A stretch of 37,673 bases of DNA from positions 1 through 37,673 of the IMG/VR virus record IMGVR_UViG_3300050821_000999; one strand, 5' to 3'. The notes under the pieces are model-generated. The model searched no databases. It had not been told where the DNA came from and saw only the letters and a list, made by a program, of their open reading frames with translations. The stretch is from a virus. The position numbers and the translations under genes are program-made. Below, in pieces: positions 1-8,077 of this stretch. Position 1 is the first letter of the stretch. Each line of letters opens with the position of its first letter.

Positions 1-95
1 TCGGGATCGTCTGGTAGTTCCGCGCCAGCATCCAAGGTGTCACGCAAAAGGCCCCAAACTTCCGCACGACGATTATAGTAACGGCCTGTGTTATC
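1..95. repeat. Left copy of 95-bp terminal direct repeat
   Basis: Bases 1-95 are identical to 37579-37673. The repeat lies inside the large terminase gene, and that gene reads on without a break when the ends are joined. This is the signature of a circular (or circularly permuted) genome whose contig ends overlap. The unique genome length is 37,578 bp. Confidence 0.95.
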
Positions 96-1247
96 AGGTG
101 TCCCATTTCCATGGAACTCGTAGAGATGTCTTGCAAAGCCTCGATGAGTGATGGTGTCAAATACTCCGGCACCAAGCCCGTCTGCATCGATAACCACAGC
201 ATCAGGCTTTTCTGAAGTAATGAACTCAATGAGCTTATTGCTGACTTGGACAACATCCAAGCCTCTAGCTTTCTGAAGAATTCGGAATCGTCGTCCTTGA
301 CGGAGTCCGATAACAGTTTGATCATCTCCGTACCTTGCAACGTCGCATGCGATGATTCGAGGGAGCTGTTCATAACCCACCGCCTTATACTTGCGGCACT
401 TCTCTACTGATTCGCTAGAGATAAACTGAAAGCTACCTGATCGTGGAAACTCACCACGTACCCAGATGCGCACGAAGTCCGAGTCTTCGCCATAGTCCGC
501 GACCCACTGATTAGATTGCTCCTGGTTTGCGCCCTCCACAGTGCGTGAGTCGATCTGCTTCGTTAACCAGCGATGCTTCTGCTTACCAAAGCATTCGTGA
601 AATGCGCCAGTGTTAATGGTTGGATTACCGAAGGCGAGCCAAATGATTTCGGTCTCGCTATCGGTTAAGAAGCCTTCGGCAGTCTCGTAAATCTTGTTAG
701 CGATGGCCGATGCTTCGTCGAAGATAACCAAGATACGCTTGCCCTGATTATGTAGACCGGCGAACGCCTCCGGGTTGTTCTCGCTCCACGGTATGAAGTC
801 ACACCGCCACAGCTTTGCATGGTCCTTAAGCTTCGATGAGATAGATTCACTGCGTACATCCCACCAATATGAGTTGATGGCCAAGCGAAACCACTTCTGA
901 GCTTCGGGCGAGGTCTTCGTAGCGAGCTGCTTTGCGGTGTTTGCGGTGATGACTACGCGACAATCCTCACAGGTCGACATCCCCCAGTTCACGATCATAG
1001 CAATCAAGGCTGACTTGCCGATACCCTTGCCGCTGGAGACAGCGATCCGTAAAGGAGTGAAACGAGTCTTGGGATTTTGTAGGTGATTGCCAATCGAAGT
1101 AAGTATATCGGCTTGCCACAGCTTTGGGCCATTGAACTGCGCCAAGTCTCCAGTGCCCCAGGGAAATGTATATTTGGCAAAACATAATGGGTCAAGGGAC
1201 ATTCGGGCAATGTCCCTCACGAGCTGTACTTGAGGTGTGACGCTCAC
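1..1247 (-). CDS. Terminase large subunit, N-terminal 415 codons (continues at 37578)
   Basis: This is the DNA-packaging motor ATPase and headful nuclease, cut by the window edge. Joined to the piece ending at 37341 it makes a 494-residue protein. Seen in the sequence: an ATPase domain with Walker A SSGKGIGKS at about residues 71-79 and Walker B ILVIFDEAS at about 175-183, then an RNase H-like nuclease with acidic strands IIACDVARYGDD (about 300) and VVIDADGLG. The last nuclease motif lies in the other piece. The start is GTG at 1247, directly after the upstream gene's TAA (TAAGTG). An ATG 15 codons later (1202) is an alternative. A small subunit-like gene lies upstream on the same strand, as usual. 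The repeated-ends layout fits a P22-like headful packager. Confidence 0.93.
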   Translation of the reverse strand, partial: MSVTPQVQLVRDIARMSLDPLCFAKYTFPWGTGDLAQFNGPKLWQADILTSIGNHLQNPKTRFTPLRIAVSSGKGIGKSALIAMIVNWGMSTCEDCRVVITANTAKQLATKTSPEAQKWFRLAINSYWWDVRSESISSKLKDHAKLWRCDFIPWSENNPEAFAGLHNQGKRILVIFDEASAIANKIYETAEGFLTDSETEIIWLAFGNPTINTGAFHECFGKQKHRWLTKQIDSRTVEGANQEQSNQWVADYGEDSDFVRIWVRGEFPRSGSFQFISSESVEKCRKYKAVGYEQLPRIIACDVARYGDDQTVIGLRQGRRFRILQKARGLDVVQVSNKLIEFITSEKPDAVVIDADGLGAGVFDTITHRGFARHLYEFHGNGTPDNTGRYYNRRAEVWGLLRDTLDAGAELPDDP

Positions 1248-1499
1248 TTACTCCACGGGCGATACGCTCTTGTCGCCGGCCGGCCGCTTACCACCAAAGT
1301 TCGTCGGTCCGTCAACTGAGCCTTCGTAATTCGCCTGATTGGGATCGTGCGAGTCCTGATCGGGCTTTGTATTCGCGCCAAGGTCCTGATGTTTCTTGTG
1401 CGCAGAGTTCAGTCGCGCAATATCCGCATCGTGCTTTGCGCCTTGTGGTGTCTTTGCGTAATGCGATTGCCGATGTTCAGATTCAGGAATGTGTGGCAT
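1248..1499 (-). CDS. Small hydrophilic protein between terminase genes
   Basis: An 83-residue, very polar protein rich in His, Gln, Asp and Lys, with no membrane segment or recognised domain. Its ATG has a strong Shine-Dalgarno (GGAGG, 7 nt upstream). Its TAA directly abuts the GTG of the large terminase, so it is probably translationally coupled to it. I do not recognise the family. The position between small and large terminase suggests a packaging or head accessory role, but that is only inference. Confidence 0.7.
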   Translation of the reverse strand: MPHIPESEHRQSHYAKTPQGAKHDADIARLNSAHKKHQDLGANTKPDQDSHDPNQANYEGSVDGPTNFGGKRPAGDKSVSPVE

Positions 1500-1638
1500 T
1501 TAAGTCCTCCAAGATTAGATTGAGTTCAATTACCGCATCAAGTTCACCCATTATTGCACCAAAACTAAAATCTGCACGAGCGTCTAAGATCAATTCAGCA
1601 CAGCGCAGAAGTTCTTCAAGATTGTCGGTCATCTTCAT
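1483..1638 (-). CDS. Small acidic leucine-rich protein
   Basis: About 51 residues from ATG 1638, beginning MKMTDNLEELL; a longer version from GTG 1674 has 63. It overlaps the end of the TerS-like gene upstream and the start of the next gene downstream, matching the coupled layout of this block. It is acidic and mostly helical in composition. No Shine-Dalgarno clearly decides the start, and I do not recognise the family. Confidence 0.45.
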   Translation of the reverse strand: MKMTDNLEELLRCAELILDARADFSFGAIMGELDAVIELNLILEDLNATHS

Positions 1639-1942
1639 CACTAAACTTTGTTCCTGCTCGCTGGCGCCCTTCACGAATACGGTCGGCGAGTCCCTCCATG
1701 CCGGTCACGTGAATGTGCTCAGTTGCTTTACCGTAACGATATTCAATCAGCGTCTTGAAAATCATGGCCGCCACTTTGCGATCTTCGCAGTTGAGAAATT
1801 CAACTGCGAGCTGATCGGGATCAACTTGAGCGAACACACGATCAATAAACACTTGCACATCATGCGTAGCTTTATTTGGCGTGCCTGGTGTGCGGCCCGC
1901 TGTACGCTCGCCTTTTTGGAATTTGCCATCAGGAGTGCGCAT
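1616..1942 (-). CDS. Probable terminase small subunit-like protein
   Basis: A 108-residue protein. Its N-terminus, GKFQKGERTAGRTPGTPNK, is the glycine/lysine-rich motif of DUF5681-type phage proteins that commonly precede large terminases. The remainder (IDRVFAQVDPDQLAVEFLN, MIFKTLIEYRYGKATEHI) looks helical and resembles small terminases that bind DNA at the packaging site. It is the first gene of the leftward block, next to the control region. No strong Shine-Dalgarno is seen before ATG 1942. The role rests on position and the N-terminal motif; it could be another small DNA-binding protein. Confidence 0.6.
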   Translation of the reverse strand: MRTPDGKFQKGERTAGRTPGTPNKATHDVQVFIDRVFAQVDPDQLAVEFLNCEDRKVAAMIFKTLIEYRYGKATEHIHVTGMEGLADRIREGRQRAGTKFSDEDDRQS

Positions 1943-1966
1943 GCCCGTACTTCACGCTAAGTAAGC

Positions 1967-2000
1967 GCAGAACTTACGACAAAAGTAAAGTAAATTCTGC
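1967..2000. repeat. Inverted repeat upstream of the late block
   Basis: GCAGAACTTAC (1967-1977) and GTAAATTCTGC (1990-2000) are complementary at 10 of 11 positions, with a 12-nt spacer. It lies 25 bases before the TerS-like start, so it could be an operator of the leftward promoter. No convincing -10/-35 pair for that promoter was found. Confidence 0.4.
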
Positions 2001-2027
2001 ACGCGTACTTACAAATAGGGAGGGGGT

Positions 2028-2066
2028 GTGGCACTGTGGCACTGTGTGTGTGCGCGTGGCACTGTG
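2028..2066 (+). repeat. Three direct GTGGCACTGTG boxes (iteron-like)
   Basis: Exact copies lie at 2028-2038, 2036-2046 (sharing GTG with the first) and 2056-2066. The core TGGCACTGTG occurs in reverse at 2156-2165, and once more in direct orientation at 4215-4224, just after the primase gene. The first two copies are spaced 8 bp and the second and third 20 bp apart. Confidence 0.7.
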
Positions 2067-2118
2067 ACGGCGGCCACGGGAGTGCGGTGGCATGGTGAGC
2101 GTAAGTGTATGATTACAG

Positions 2119-2145
2119 TATGTATATATATTAATATATAATATA
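2119..2145. other. AT-rich core with 16-bp palindrome (candidate unwinding element)
   Basis: This stretch is almost entirely A and T. TATATATTAATATATA (2125-2140) is a perfect palindrome centred on TTAA. It sits between the direct and the inverted copies of the TGGCACTGTG box, the arrangement expected of a DNA unwinding element. Melting of a divergent promoter pair is an alternative use. Confidence 0.45.
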
Positions 2146-2202
2146 CCCTCTTACTCACAGTGCCAGGGTGCCACTTACTCACTGTGCCAAGCAAAGAACT
2201 TA

Positions 2203-2221
2203 TGGCACTCTCAGAGTGCCA
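2203..2221. promoter_or_regulatory. Operator-like palindrome
   Basis: TGGCACTCTCAGAGTGCCA has perfect 8-bp arms around a TCA centre. The arms match the first six bases of the repeated TGGCACTGTG box. It ends 20 bases before the likely -35 element of the rightward promoter, a usual position for a regulator site. Confidence 0.55.
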
Positions 2222-2241
2222 AACTACCCAAAAAATACTTC

Positions 2242-2269
2242 TTGCCCTGTAAGCAAAAGCGCGTATAAT
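2242..2269 (+). promoter_or_regulatory. Sigma70-type promoter of the rightward block
   Basis: TTGCCC (2242-2247), a 16-nt spacer and a perfect TATAAT (2264-2269). Transcription would start near 2276. The ATG at 2268 overlaps the -10 box, so it cannot begin the protein made from this transcript. Confidence 0.6.
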
Positions 2270-2298
2270 GCGTTTCGAGCGTTGGGCACTATCCTCTA

Positions 2299-2324
2299 AG
2301 GGCAGATGCCCACACATCTGCCCT
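2299..2324 (+). promoter_or_regulatory. Leader hairpin before the primase ribosome site
   Basis: AGGGCAGATG and CATCTGCCCT form a 10-bp stem with the 6-nt loop CCCACA. It lies in the expected 5' leader, ten bases before the GGGAGGAG ribosome site. No T-run follows, so it is more likely a translation- or stability-control hairpin than a terminator. Confidence 0.55.
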
Positions 2325-2345
2325 AGCTCCTTGTGGGAGGAGTGG

Positions 2346-4208
2346 TTGGTTCCATTTTTACAAATCTTCTTCGCCAACACCACGCACGACATAGAACTGC
2401 GCACAGTACCAATGGTCGCTCGGGAGTTCTCGCGCGATCCAAAAACTCTTGCCGCATTCTTGATAAAGCAGAAGGCGTCTAATCTTTATTTCGGTTGCTG
2501 CACGCGTGAAGGAAAACAAGGCGCAAAAGTAAACTGTCGTGAGCTTGTGGCTTTTTGGGTTGACATTGACTTCAAGGAATTACCAGAAGCTGAAGCTAGA
2601 TATGAGTTAGATACTTTCGCGTTAAGACCAACTCTCATTATTTCATCTGGTGGCGGCTTTCATGTTTACTGGTGTTTGAAGCAACCATACGATGCACAAG
2701 ATTCGCGCTGCGAAGCAATCCTTAAAGGCTTAGCCCTTACACTCCACGCCGACACGCAGGCTTGTGACATATCGCGCATTTTGCGCGTCCCAGATACTCT
2801 GAATCACAAATACAAACCACCGCGTGAAGTGAAGCTTATTCACGCAGACTGGAGCACGCGGTACGACATTGATGATTTCAAGGTGTACGAGCAACACATC
2901 GAGCAAGTAAAACCAGTTGAGCAGCGCAATGGGCAAGTAACCAAAGGTGGCAGAACGAAGGCCATAAACTCATTAGCCGGTTTCATGAATAGAAATGGTA
3001 ATACTCTAGAGGAGATCGAGGCCGCCTGTTTAGGGCTGAACACCCGCTTCGATCCGCCATTCACAGAAAAGGAAGTGCGCAGAAAAGCGCAAGGCATCTT
3101 TAATGGTTATGCCAAAGAGCATGGTAATGGTGACGCTCCGACGAATAGTAGAATCGAATGCGTGCTCGCAGATTCTATTGAACCGGAGCCATTGTTGTGG
3201 CTTTGGGAGAATCGCATCCCATTAGGTAAGCTCACGGTCTTTTGTGGTGTACCCGATACGGGCAAGAGCACAGTGGCAATTGATATTGCTTCTAAGTGCA
3301 CGACGGGTTTCCCGTGGCCAGACTGCCCTAACAGACACGATCCTTGTGATGTGCTCATGCTTATATCGGAAGATGATCTTAAGGATACGGTTGTTCCTCG
3401 TTTGATTGCTTCAGGCGCAAAATTGAATCATATTCATTTCGCAATTCAAACCATAGTTGAGAAAGATGCAAGGCGCACTGAGCGACGTATAGCGCTAGAT
3501 GCCGACTTGAAAGCTCTCGAATCTATTCTGGTGCAAGAACCGGAGATCAAGCTTGTGATTATCGATCCGCTCGGCAGTTACTTGGGAGCGCTAAAGAAGA
3601 ACGACGAGGAAGTAATCAGGCGCGTGCTTACGGATATGAAGGAGTTGGCTGAGCGTACCGGAGTCTCGATGGTGTCCATAGACCATTTCAACAAGAAGAA
3701 TGAGCAATCGGCCATACACAGACTCTCCGGCGCCGGTGCACTGGCAGCGGTACCGCGAGCTGTATGGGCATTTGTCAAAGACACAGACAGCGAAGACAAG
3801 ACCATGCGCTTGATGCTAAACGCCAAATTAAACGTGGTATCGGAAGCTAAGAAGGCTGGCTTAAAGTATTACGCGACTGGTGTAGATATTGCAATTAAGG
3901 GAGTGCAGTCAAACTTGCCGGTCATTCAATGGCTTGGTAACAGCGATGGAGACTTGGATGAGATTCTGCATAAGCAGGCCGATCACGAGGGAACAAAAGC
4001 AAATAAATGTGGCAAATGGCTCCTGGCAGAGTTGGCGCATGGGGCTAGATGGTCAGAAGAGATTTACAAAGCCGGCGAGAAGCTTGGCTTCTCAGACAGG
4101 ACCATTAAACGGGTACGCAGCGATTTAGGTATTAAGCCATTGCAAGTAGGGCGGAGATGGAAGATGGAACTACCTGGAGGTGAGAATGACCCTCGTGTTG
4201 ATGATTAA
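2346..4208 (+). CDS. Primase-helicase replication protein (AEP primase + RepA-like ATPase)
   Basis: A 620-residue protein likely to start phage replication. Its N-terminal archaeo-eukaryotic (RepB-like) primase domain has the catalytic DID motif in FWVDIDFKEL (about residues 70-80) and SSGGGFHVYW (about 100-109). A helical PriCT-like segment follows. The C-terminal RecA-like helicase has Walker A GVPDTGKST (about 300-308), Walker B LVIIDPLG (about 403-410) and a conserved SIDHFNK strand, and the protein ends in a helix-turn-helix-like region. I chose TTG 2346 because GGGAGGAG lies just upstream and the homologous region begins there; the in-frame ATG at 2268 lies inside the -10 box. It is the first gene of the rightward block and sits next to the candidate origin. 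Confidence 0.88.
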   Translation: MVPFLQIFFANTTHDIELRTVPMVAREFSRDPKTLAAFLIKQKASNLYFGCCTREGKQGAKVNCRELVAFWVDIDFKELPEAEARYELDTFALRPTLIISSGGGFHVYWCLKQPYDAQDSRCEAILKGLALTLHADTQACDISRILRVPDTLNHKYKPPREVKLIHADWSTRYDIDDFKVYEQHIEQVKPVEQRNGQVTKGGRTKAINSLAGFMNRNGNTLEEIEAACLGLNTRFDPPFTEKEVRRKAQGIFNGYAKEHGNGDAPTNSRIECVLADSIEPEPLLWLWENRIPLGKLTVFCGVPDTGKSTVAIDIASKCTTGFPWPDCPNRHDPCDVLMLISEDDLKDTVVPRLIASGAKLNHIHFAIQTIVEKDARRTERRIALDADLKALESILVQEPEIKLVIIDPLGSYLGALKKNDEEVIRRVLTDMKELAERTGVSMVSIDHFNKKNEQSAIHRLSGAGALAAVPRAVWAFVKDTDSEDKTMRLMLNAKLNVVSEAKKAGLKYYATGVDIAIKGVQSNLPVIQWLGNSDGDLDEILHKQADHEGTKANKCGKWLLAELAHGARWSEEIYKAGEKLGFSDRTIKRVRSDLGIKPLQVGRRWKMELPGGENDPRVDD

Positions 4209-4398
4209 GAATGATGGCACTGTGCGTCCGATGGTCAACGATGACGTACGAAGAAGGCATATCAAGTCGCTTGAGCCAATAGATGATGAAACAGCTTTCG
4301 GAACTTACGATTACATTTTCAGAACTTGGTCAATAGACAAAGTGTGCGTTCGCGCATTTCGGCAAGACAGGGGCTGGTGTAATCCGCAATGGGAATGA
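4186..4398 (+). CDS. Small protein overlapping the primase end
   Basis: About 70 residues, starting at ATG 4186 with GGAGG five bases upstream inside the primase gene, so probably coupled to it. It is mixed polar, ends in a Trp-rich stretch (QDRGWCNPQWE) and has no recognised domain. The repeat box TGGCACTGTG (4215-4224) lies within it, shared with the control region. Function unknown. Confidence 0.6.
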   Translation: MTLVLMIKNDGTVRPMVNDDVRRRHIKSLEPIDDETAFGTYDYIFRTWSIDKVCVRAFRQDRGWCNPQWE

Positions 4399-4400
4399 CC

Positions 4401-4418
4401 CACACTACATATAGTGTG
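4401..4418. repeat. Short perfect inverted repeat
   Basis: CACACTA and TAGTGTG are separated by CATA and begin two bases after the preceding stop. There is no T-tract. It could be an operator or a weak hairpin in the only gap (about 100 bp) of the early part of this block. Nothing else was seen between 4419 and 4488. Confidence 0.4.
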
Positions 4419-4500
4419 CTCTGGTTATCAACAACTACCGAAGATTTCTCTTGCATTCCTACTTGCGCAAGCGTAGAGTGATGGCATTGGAGGATTGAAC

Positions 4501-4842
4501 ATGACGCTGAACACAGCAAAGAAAGTGCAGCACACACCGGGGCCGTGGGAATACAACTGGAGTACGCGACCAAACAATGGACCTAAGCAGGGCTGGTTTG
4601 TCGAATCTTCCAATGCCAGTGATTACGTCGCCTACGGTGCAATAGCAGAATTACCAGACGGCAGGGATAACACAGAGGCCAACGCTCGCCTGATCGCCGT
4701 AGCACCGGAGTTATTGGCATTGCTGCTCGATATGCGCGAAGAACTTCGCCCTGGTACGACAGGTGGAAACGATTATCACGACGCGTGGGAAGTATTCGGC
4801 GGTCGTATCGAAGCTGCCATTCGCAAAGCGGAGGGGCAATGA
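4501..4842 (+). CDS. Conserved small phage protein (HTPGPW/NARLIA type)
   Basis: 113 residues. It carries the two signatures of a widespread phage protein family of unknown function: HTPGPWEYN near the N-terminus and NARLIAVAPELLALL in the middle. ATG 4501 is preferred over TTG 4495 because GGAGGA lies six bases before it. Its stop overlaps the next start (ATGA). Confidence 0.75.
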   Translation: MTLNTAKKVQHTPGPWEYNWSTRPNNGPKQGWFVESSNASDYVAYGAIAELPDGRDNTEANARLIAVAPELLALLLDMREELRPGTTGGNDYHDAWEVFGGRIEAAIRKAEGQ

Positions 4843-4998
4843 GCCGCTACGAACGCGCAGTTCACCTAGAAGCCCCCTGGCATCTCTCCGGTATCCACGA
4901 CATTCCGTGCGTGAAGTGTGGGAAGCTGACCGCAGGGCGAGTACAAAGAGTTCCATGCTGTTGGTCTTGTTATGATCAAAATCGAAGGGAGAACATCA

Positions 4999-5006
<8 letters not shown>
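4839..5006 (+). CDS. Small zinc-ribbon protein
   Basis: 55 residues. CVKC and CCWSC flank a short basic loop, giving four well-spaced cysteines for one zinc ion. It starts at an ATGA overlap with the previous stop and ends after the start of the next gene. Probably a small nucleic-acid or protein adaptor; the exact function is unknown. Confidence 0.65.
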
Positions 5007-5708
<702 letters not shown>

Positions 5709-5712
<4 letters not shown>

Positions 5713-5840
5713 CTAAGAACCCATACGCCGTTGAGCTTGCGAAGCTGAGAGCTGCATCGCTGACCAAGGAGCGACGCGTGGAGATTGCAAGAAGTGGTGG
5801 GAAGGCTAAGGCTGCGAAGAGAAAGGAGAAAAAGCGATGA
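5709..5840 (+). CDS. 43-residue basic peptide (GGKA-rich)
   Basis: Begins MTKNPYAVELAKLRAAS and ends in a Lys/Arg/Ala-rich tail with RSGGKAKAAKRK. It resembles the common short phage and bacterial peptides of the LGRLGGKARA type. ATGA overlaps with both neighbours support it as a real gene. Probably nucleic-acid binding by charge; function unknown. Confidence 0.65.
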
Positions 5841-6208
5841 GGTTCAAAGATGTATGGAGCTGCACACTCCAGGGGCAAGAAGCCTGGACGGAAGGCCATA
5901 TAATCATCGTTGGGAAGCCGCCAGTTACACCGATTGGCGTAAAAGTGAAGATGGAGCAAATCCACAAGATGCTTCCAAATCATCCCCGTCCTACGAGCAG
6001 CTTTAAAAAGGTCTATCACGCCGGCCTTAATTGCATTCGCTTTGCGCCGAACTGCAAAATACAAGTGAAGTTTGTGCGAGCGATCAAGAAAGCTTATCCT
6101 AAAGCTGAGTTCTTTCTTGGCAATATCTTCTGGAATCACGATACGGAGCGCCTACTGATAGCCATGCAGGACAAGAAGATCGTGGCTATTGTGGCGCCAA
6201 TCCAATGA
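5837..6208 (+). CDS. Hypothetical protein
   Basis: 123 residues, mixed alpha/beta in appearance, with a hydrophobic end (LLIAMQDKKIVAIVAPIQ) that looks like a terminal beta-hairpin. No catalytic motif is evident. It starts at an ATGA overlap and stops at one. The family is not recognised. Confidence 0.7.
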   Translation: MRFKDVWSCTLQGQEAWTEGHIIIVGKPPVTPIGVKVKMEQIHKMLPNHPRPTSSFKKVYHAGLNCIRFAPNCKIQVKFVRAIKKAYPKAEFFLGNIFWNHDTERLLIAMQDKKIVAIVAPIQ

Positions 6209-6696
6209 CTCTAACCGGCTTGCTCTGTACCTGTGGTCACGACCACAAGTACCATCGCAAAGAGGTTGATTCCCACAAGCGTACTACAGTACCATGTGTA
6301 CACTTTGATCAGAGTTTCACCCAATGCAAGTGCAAGAACTACAAACAACAAGGAGATGAAATGAGCAAGAAGAATGGAACGAAGGCACGAGCACCAAAAA
6401 CAAAGTCACATATGATTACACATTTTGAAGCTTCGGCCAAAGAAGTTAAGCTTCGCGATACACTGGCCGACGACAAGAATGATTCTCAACTGGCGATTAT
6501 TTATCGCGCAGCCGCGAAGCATGGACCATGTTCTTTCGACACTATCTGGGAGAACATCTATCGCAGTTTCCAGAATTCCAAGGCTCCGCTCGAAAAGCGC
6601 AAGATCAATGTAGGCACTTACCTGCACCGGCTTGTTAAGGCAGGATTGCTCAAACGCAGCAAGGTCGAAGAGAAGGTTTCCGAAGCAGCGGCATGA
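6205..6696 (+). CDS. Zinc-finger plus winged-helix-like protein, possible internal start
   Basis: 163 residues in two parts. Residues 8-46 hold CTCGHDHKYH, VPCVHF and CKCKNY, a Cys/His cluster fit for zinc. The C-terminal ~80 residues (YRAAAKHGPCSFDTIWENIY, TYLHRLVKAGLLKRS) look like a winged-helix DNA-binding fold. An ATG at 6361 has AGGAG five bases upstream and would give the second part alone (111 residues). It could be a regulator or a recruiting protein. Confidence 0.65.
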   Translation: MTLTGLLCTCGHDHKYHRKEVDSHKRTTVPCVHFDQSFTQCKCKNYKQQGDEMSKKNGTKARAPKTKSHMITHFEASAKEVKLRDTLADDKNDSQLAIIYRAAAKHGPCSFDTIWENIYRSFQNSKAPLEKRKINVGTYLHRLVKAGLLKRSKVEEKVSEAAA

Positions 6697-7724
6697 AGGT
6701 TCTTTTATTCCAGGTGGACGGTAAGAGGACTCCAAATCTAGCTTTGATGCGGCTATCGGCTTGGCACAAAGCGAAGGGAGATGAGGTGGTGTTGCTTAGG
6801 TCTATTCAGGACTTGTGGTTTACGGAGGGCATAGACCGAGCCTATGCCTCTTCCATTTTCACGGCATCTAAAGCAAGACGCGAGGAGTTCGCAAAGCGGT
6901 TCCCTAATGCTATTACTGGTGGAGATGGATACAAGCCCATTTGGGATTTGCATATTATTGGCAAGGACATAGGTAGCAAGCTTTCAGAAGTAATCAAGGA
7001 TACTGATCCGAACACAATCATTCCTGATTACTCTATTTACCCCTACTTCCAGGATTCCATTGGTTATTCTCAGCGCGGTTGTCGCCTCGACTGTGGTTTC
7101 TGTCGCATGAAAACCAGGGAAGGTGACCCGCGTAGCGTGAGCACCTTGCGCGAGATTTGGCGCGGCAAACCATATCCCAAGCATGTGTATTTGCTGGACA
7201 ATGATTTCTTTGGTCAAAATGAATGGCATGCCCGTCTCGACGAGGCCGTTAATTGGAGCTTTAAAGTATGCTTTAATCAAGGAATCAACATACGTTTAAT
7301 TAATGAAACACAGGCTCGTGTTCTGTCTCGCGTGTTCTATTGCGATGATCAATTCAAAGTTCGCCGTCTTTATACGGCATGGGACAACCTAGGCGATGAA
7401 CGAGTATTCAAGGCTGGCGTTGAACTACTTAAGAGTGCCGGTATCCCGCCTCGACATCTCATGGTTTACATGCTTGTAGGTTTTCGAGCCAACGAAACGA
7501 TGGAAGAGATTATGTATCGGTTCAATGAACTCAAGGCACTGGGTTGCCGACCATATCCAATGGTGTTCAACAAATACTTGGAGATTGATCCTGAAAGATT
7601 TTATGAGCTAAAGAAGTTTCAGGCTTGGGTGGTACGCCGATATTATGAATTTGTGCCCTGGAAAGAGTTTGGCGAATGGAGAGAGCCGACCAGTGGAATT
7701 GTGCAGGAAGACTTGGCATTATGA
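6693..7724 (+). CDS. Radical SAM enzyme of unknown substrate
   Basis: 343 residues. The [4Fe-4S] motif CRLDCGFC (C130, C134, C137; CxxxCxxC) defines the radical SAM family. The N-terminus (NLALMRLSAWHKAKGDEVVLL) resembles the B12-binding-like segment that precedes the core in many such enzymes. Such proteins recur in phages of several groups, but their substrate is not known to me. The gene is fully embedded in the early operon (ATGA with both neighbours), between a zinc/winged-helix gene and a nuclease. Nucleotide or RNA modification, or a cofactor step, is plausible; nothing in the sequence decides. Confidence 0.85.
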   Translation: MKVLLFQVDGKRTPNLALMRLSAWHKAKGDEVVLLRSIQDLWFTEGIDRAYASSIFTASKARREEFAKRFPNAITGGDGYKPIWDLHIIGKDIGSKLSEVIKDTDPNTIIPDYSIYPYFQDSIGYSQRGCRLDCGFCRMKTREGDPRSVSTLREIWRGKPYPKHVYLLDNDFFGQNEWHARLDEAVNWSFKVCFNQGINIRLINETQARVLSRVFYCDDQFKVRRLYTAWDNLGDERVFKAGVELLKSAGIPPRHLMVYMLVGFRANETMEEIMYRFNELKALGCRPYPMVFNKYLEIDPERFYELKKFQAWVVRRYYEFVPWKEFGEWREPTSGIVQEDLAL

Positions 7725-8077
7725 CCGAATCTCAATTCTCCGCTAAGCTTCTCCGCGCCCTTCGCCAGAGGATGCCGAGCGCTGTGGTATGGAAGCTATC
7801 GGATCGGTTCGTAACCGGGATGCCGGATGCGGTAGTGATTTACGACGGCATAGCTAGTTGGTTTGAGTTTAAGGTTGGTGTGAATCAAGTAACAAAGATT
7901 CAGATCGAAACGCTAGCACGATTGAAGCGTGGCTATCTGTTGCGTTACATCAGTAAAGATAGTTGGGAGATAACCAAAGCAGTTAAGGGCAATCCAGGTT
8001 CGCCATTCTATTTCGGCTACGGACAAACAATGGATGAATTGATTTGGTGTCTGGAGAATATATGCAAACAACCGTAG
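7721..8077 (+). CDS. VRR-NUC-type PD-(D/E)xK nuclease
   Basis: 118 residues. Seen motifs: DRFVTGMPDAVVIYDG (active Asp), FEFKV (the ExK pair) and QIETLARL (the conserved Gln helix). These are the signatures of VRR-NUC nucleases, which act on branched DNA and often sit beside helicases in phages. It starts at an ATGA overlap and its end overlaps the helicase gene by 16 bases, supporting a joint role in replication or recombination. Confidence 0.82.
   Translation: MTESQFSAKLLRALRQRMPSAVVWKLSDRFVTGMPDAVVIYDGIASWFEFKVGVNQVTKIQIETLARLKRGYLLRYISKDSWEITKAVKGNPGSPFYFGYGQTMDELIWCLENICKQP

Larger units (their letters stand above)
1943..2263. other. Divergent control region and candidate replication origin
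   Basis: This is the only long non-coding stretch. It lies between the two divergent gene blocks, next to the primase-helicase gene. In order it holds an imperfect inverted repeat (1967-2000), three direct copies of GTGGCACTGTG (2028-2066), an AT-only core with a 16-bp palindrome, then inverted copies of the same box (2156-2165 and near 2181) and a 19-bp operator-like palindrome (2203-2221). CTTAC/GTAAG motifs recur throughout. Repeated boxes flanking an AT-rich core beside the replication gene fit an iteron origin. Binding sites of a regulator controlling both blocks would look similar. Confidence 0.55.

Noticed and set aside
1-95. True short direct terminal repeats of a linear genome
   Set aside because: The repeat lies inside the terminase coding region with no cut-site features, and P22-like phages use headful packaging; assembly overlap is simpler. 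Read depth could reopen this.
1367-1960. 197-residue open frame on the plus strand
   Set aside because: It lies opposite three coupled leftward genes including the TerS-like gene, and its sequence shows no domain or ribosome site.
2268-2345. N-terminal extension of the primase-helicase from ATG 2268
   Set aside because: The ATG is inside the TATAAT box, and the extension (Cys/Trp-rich) covers the leader hairpin and ribosome site.
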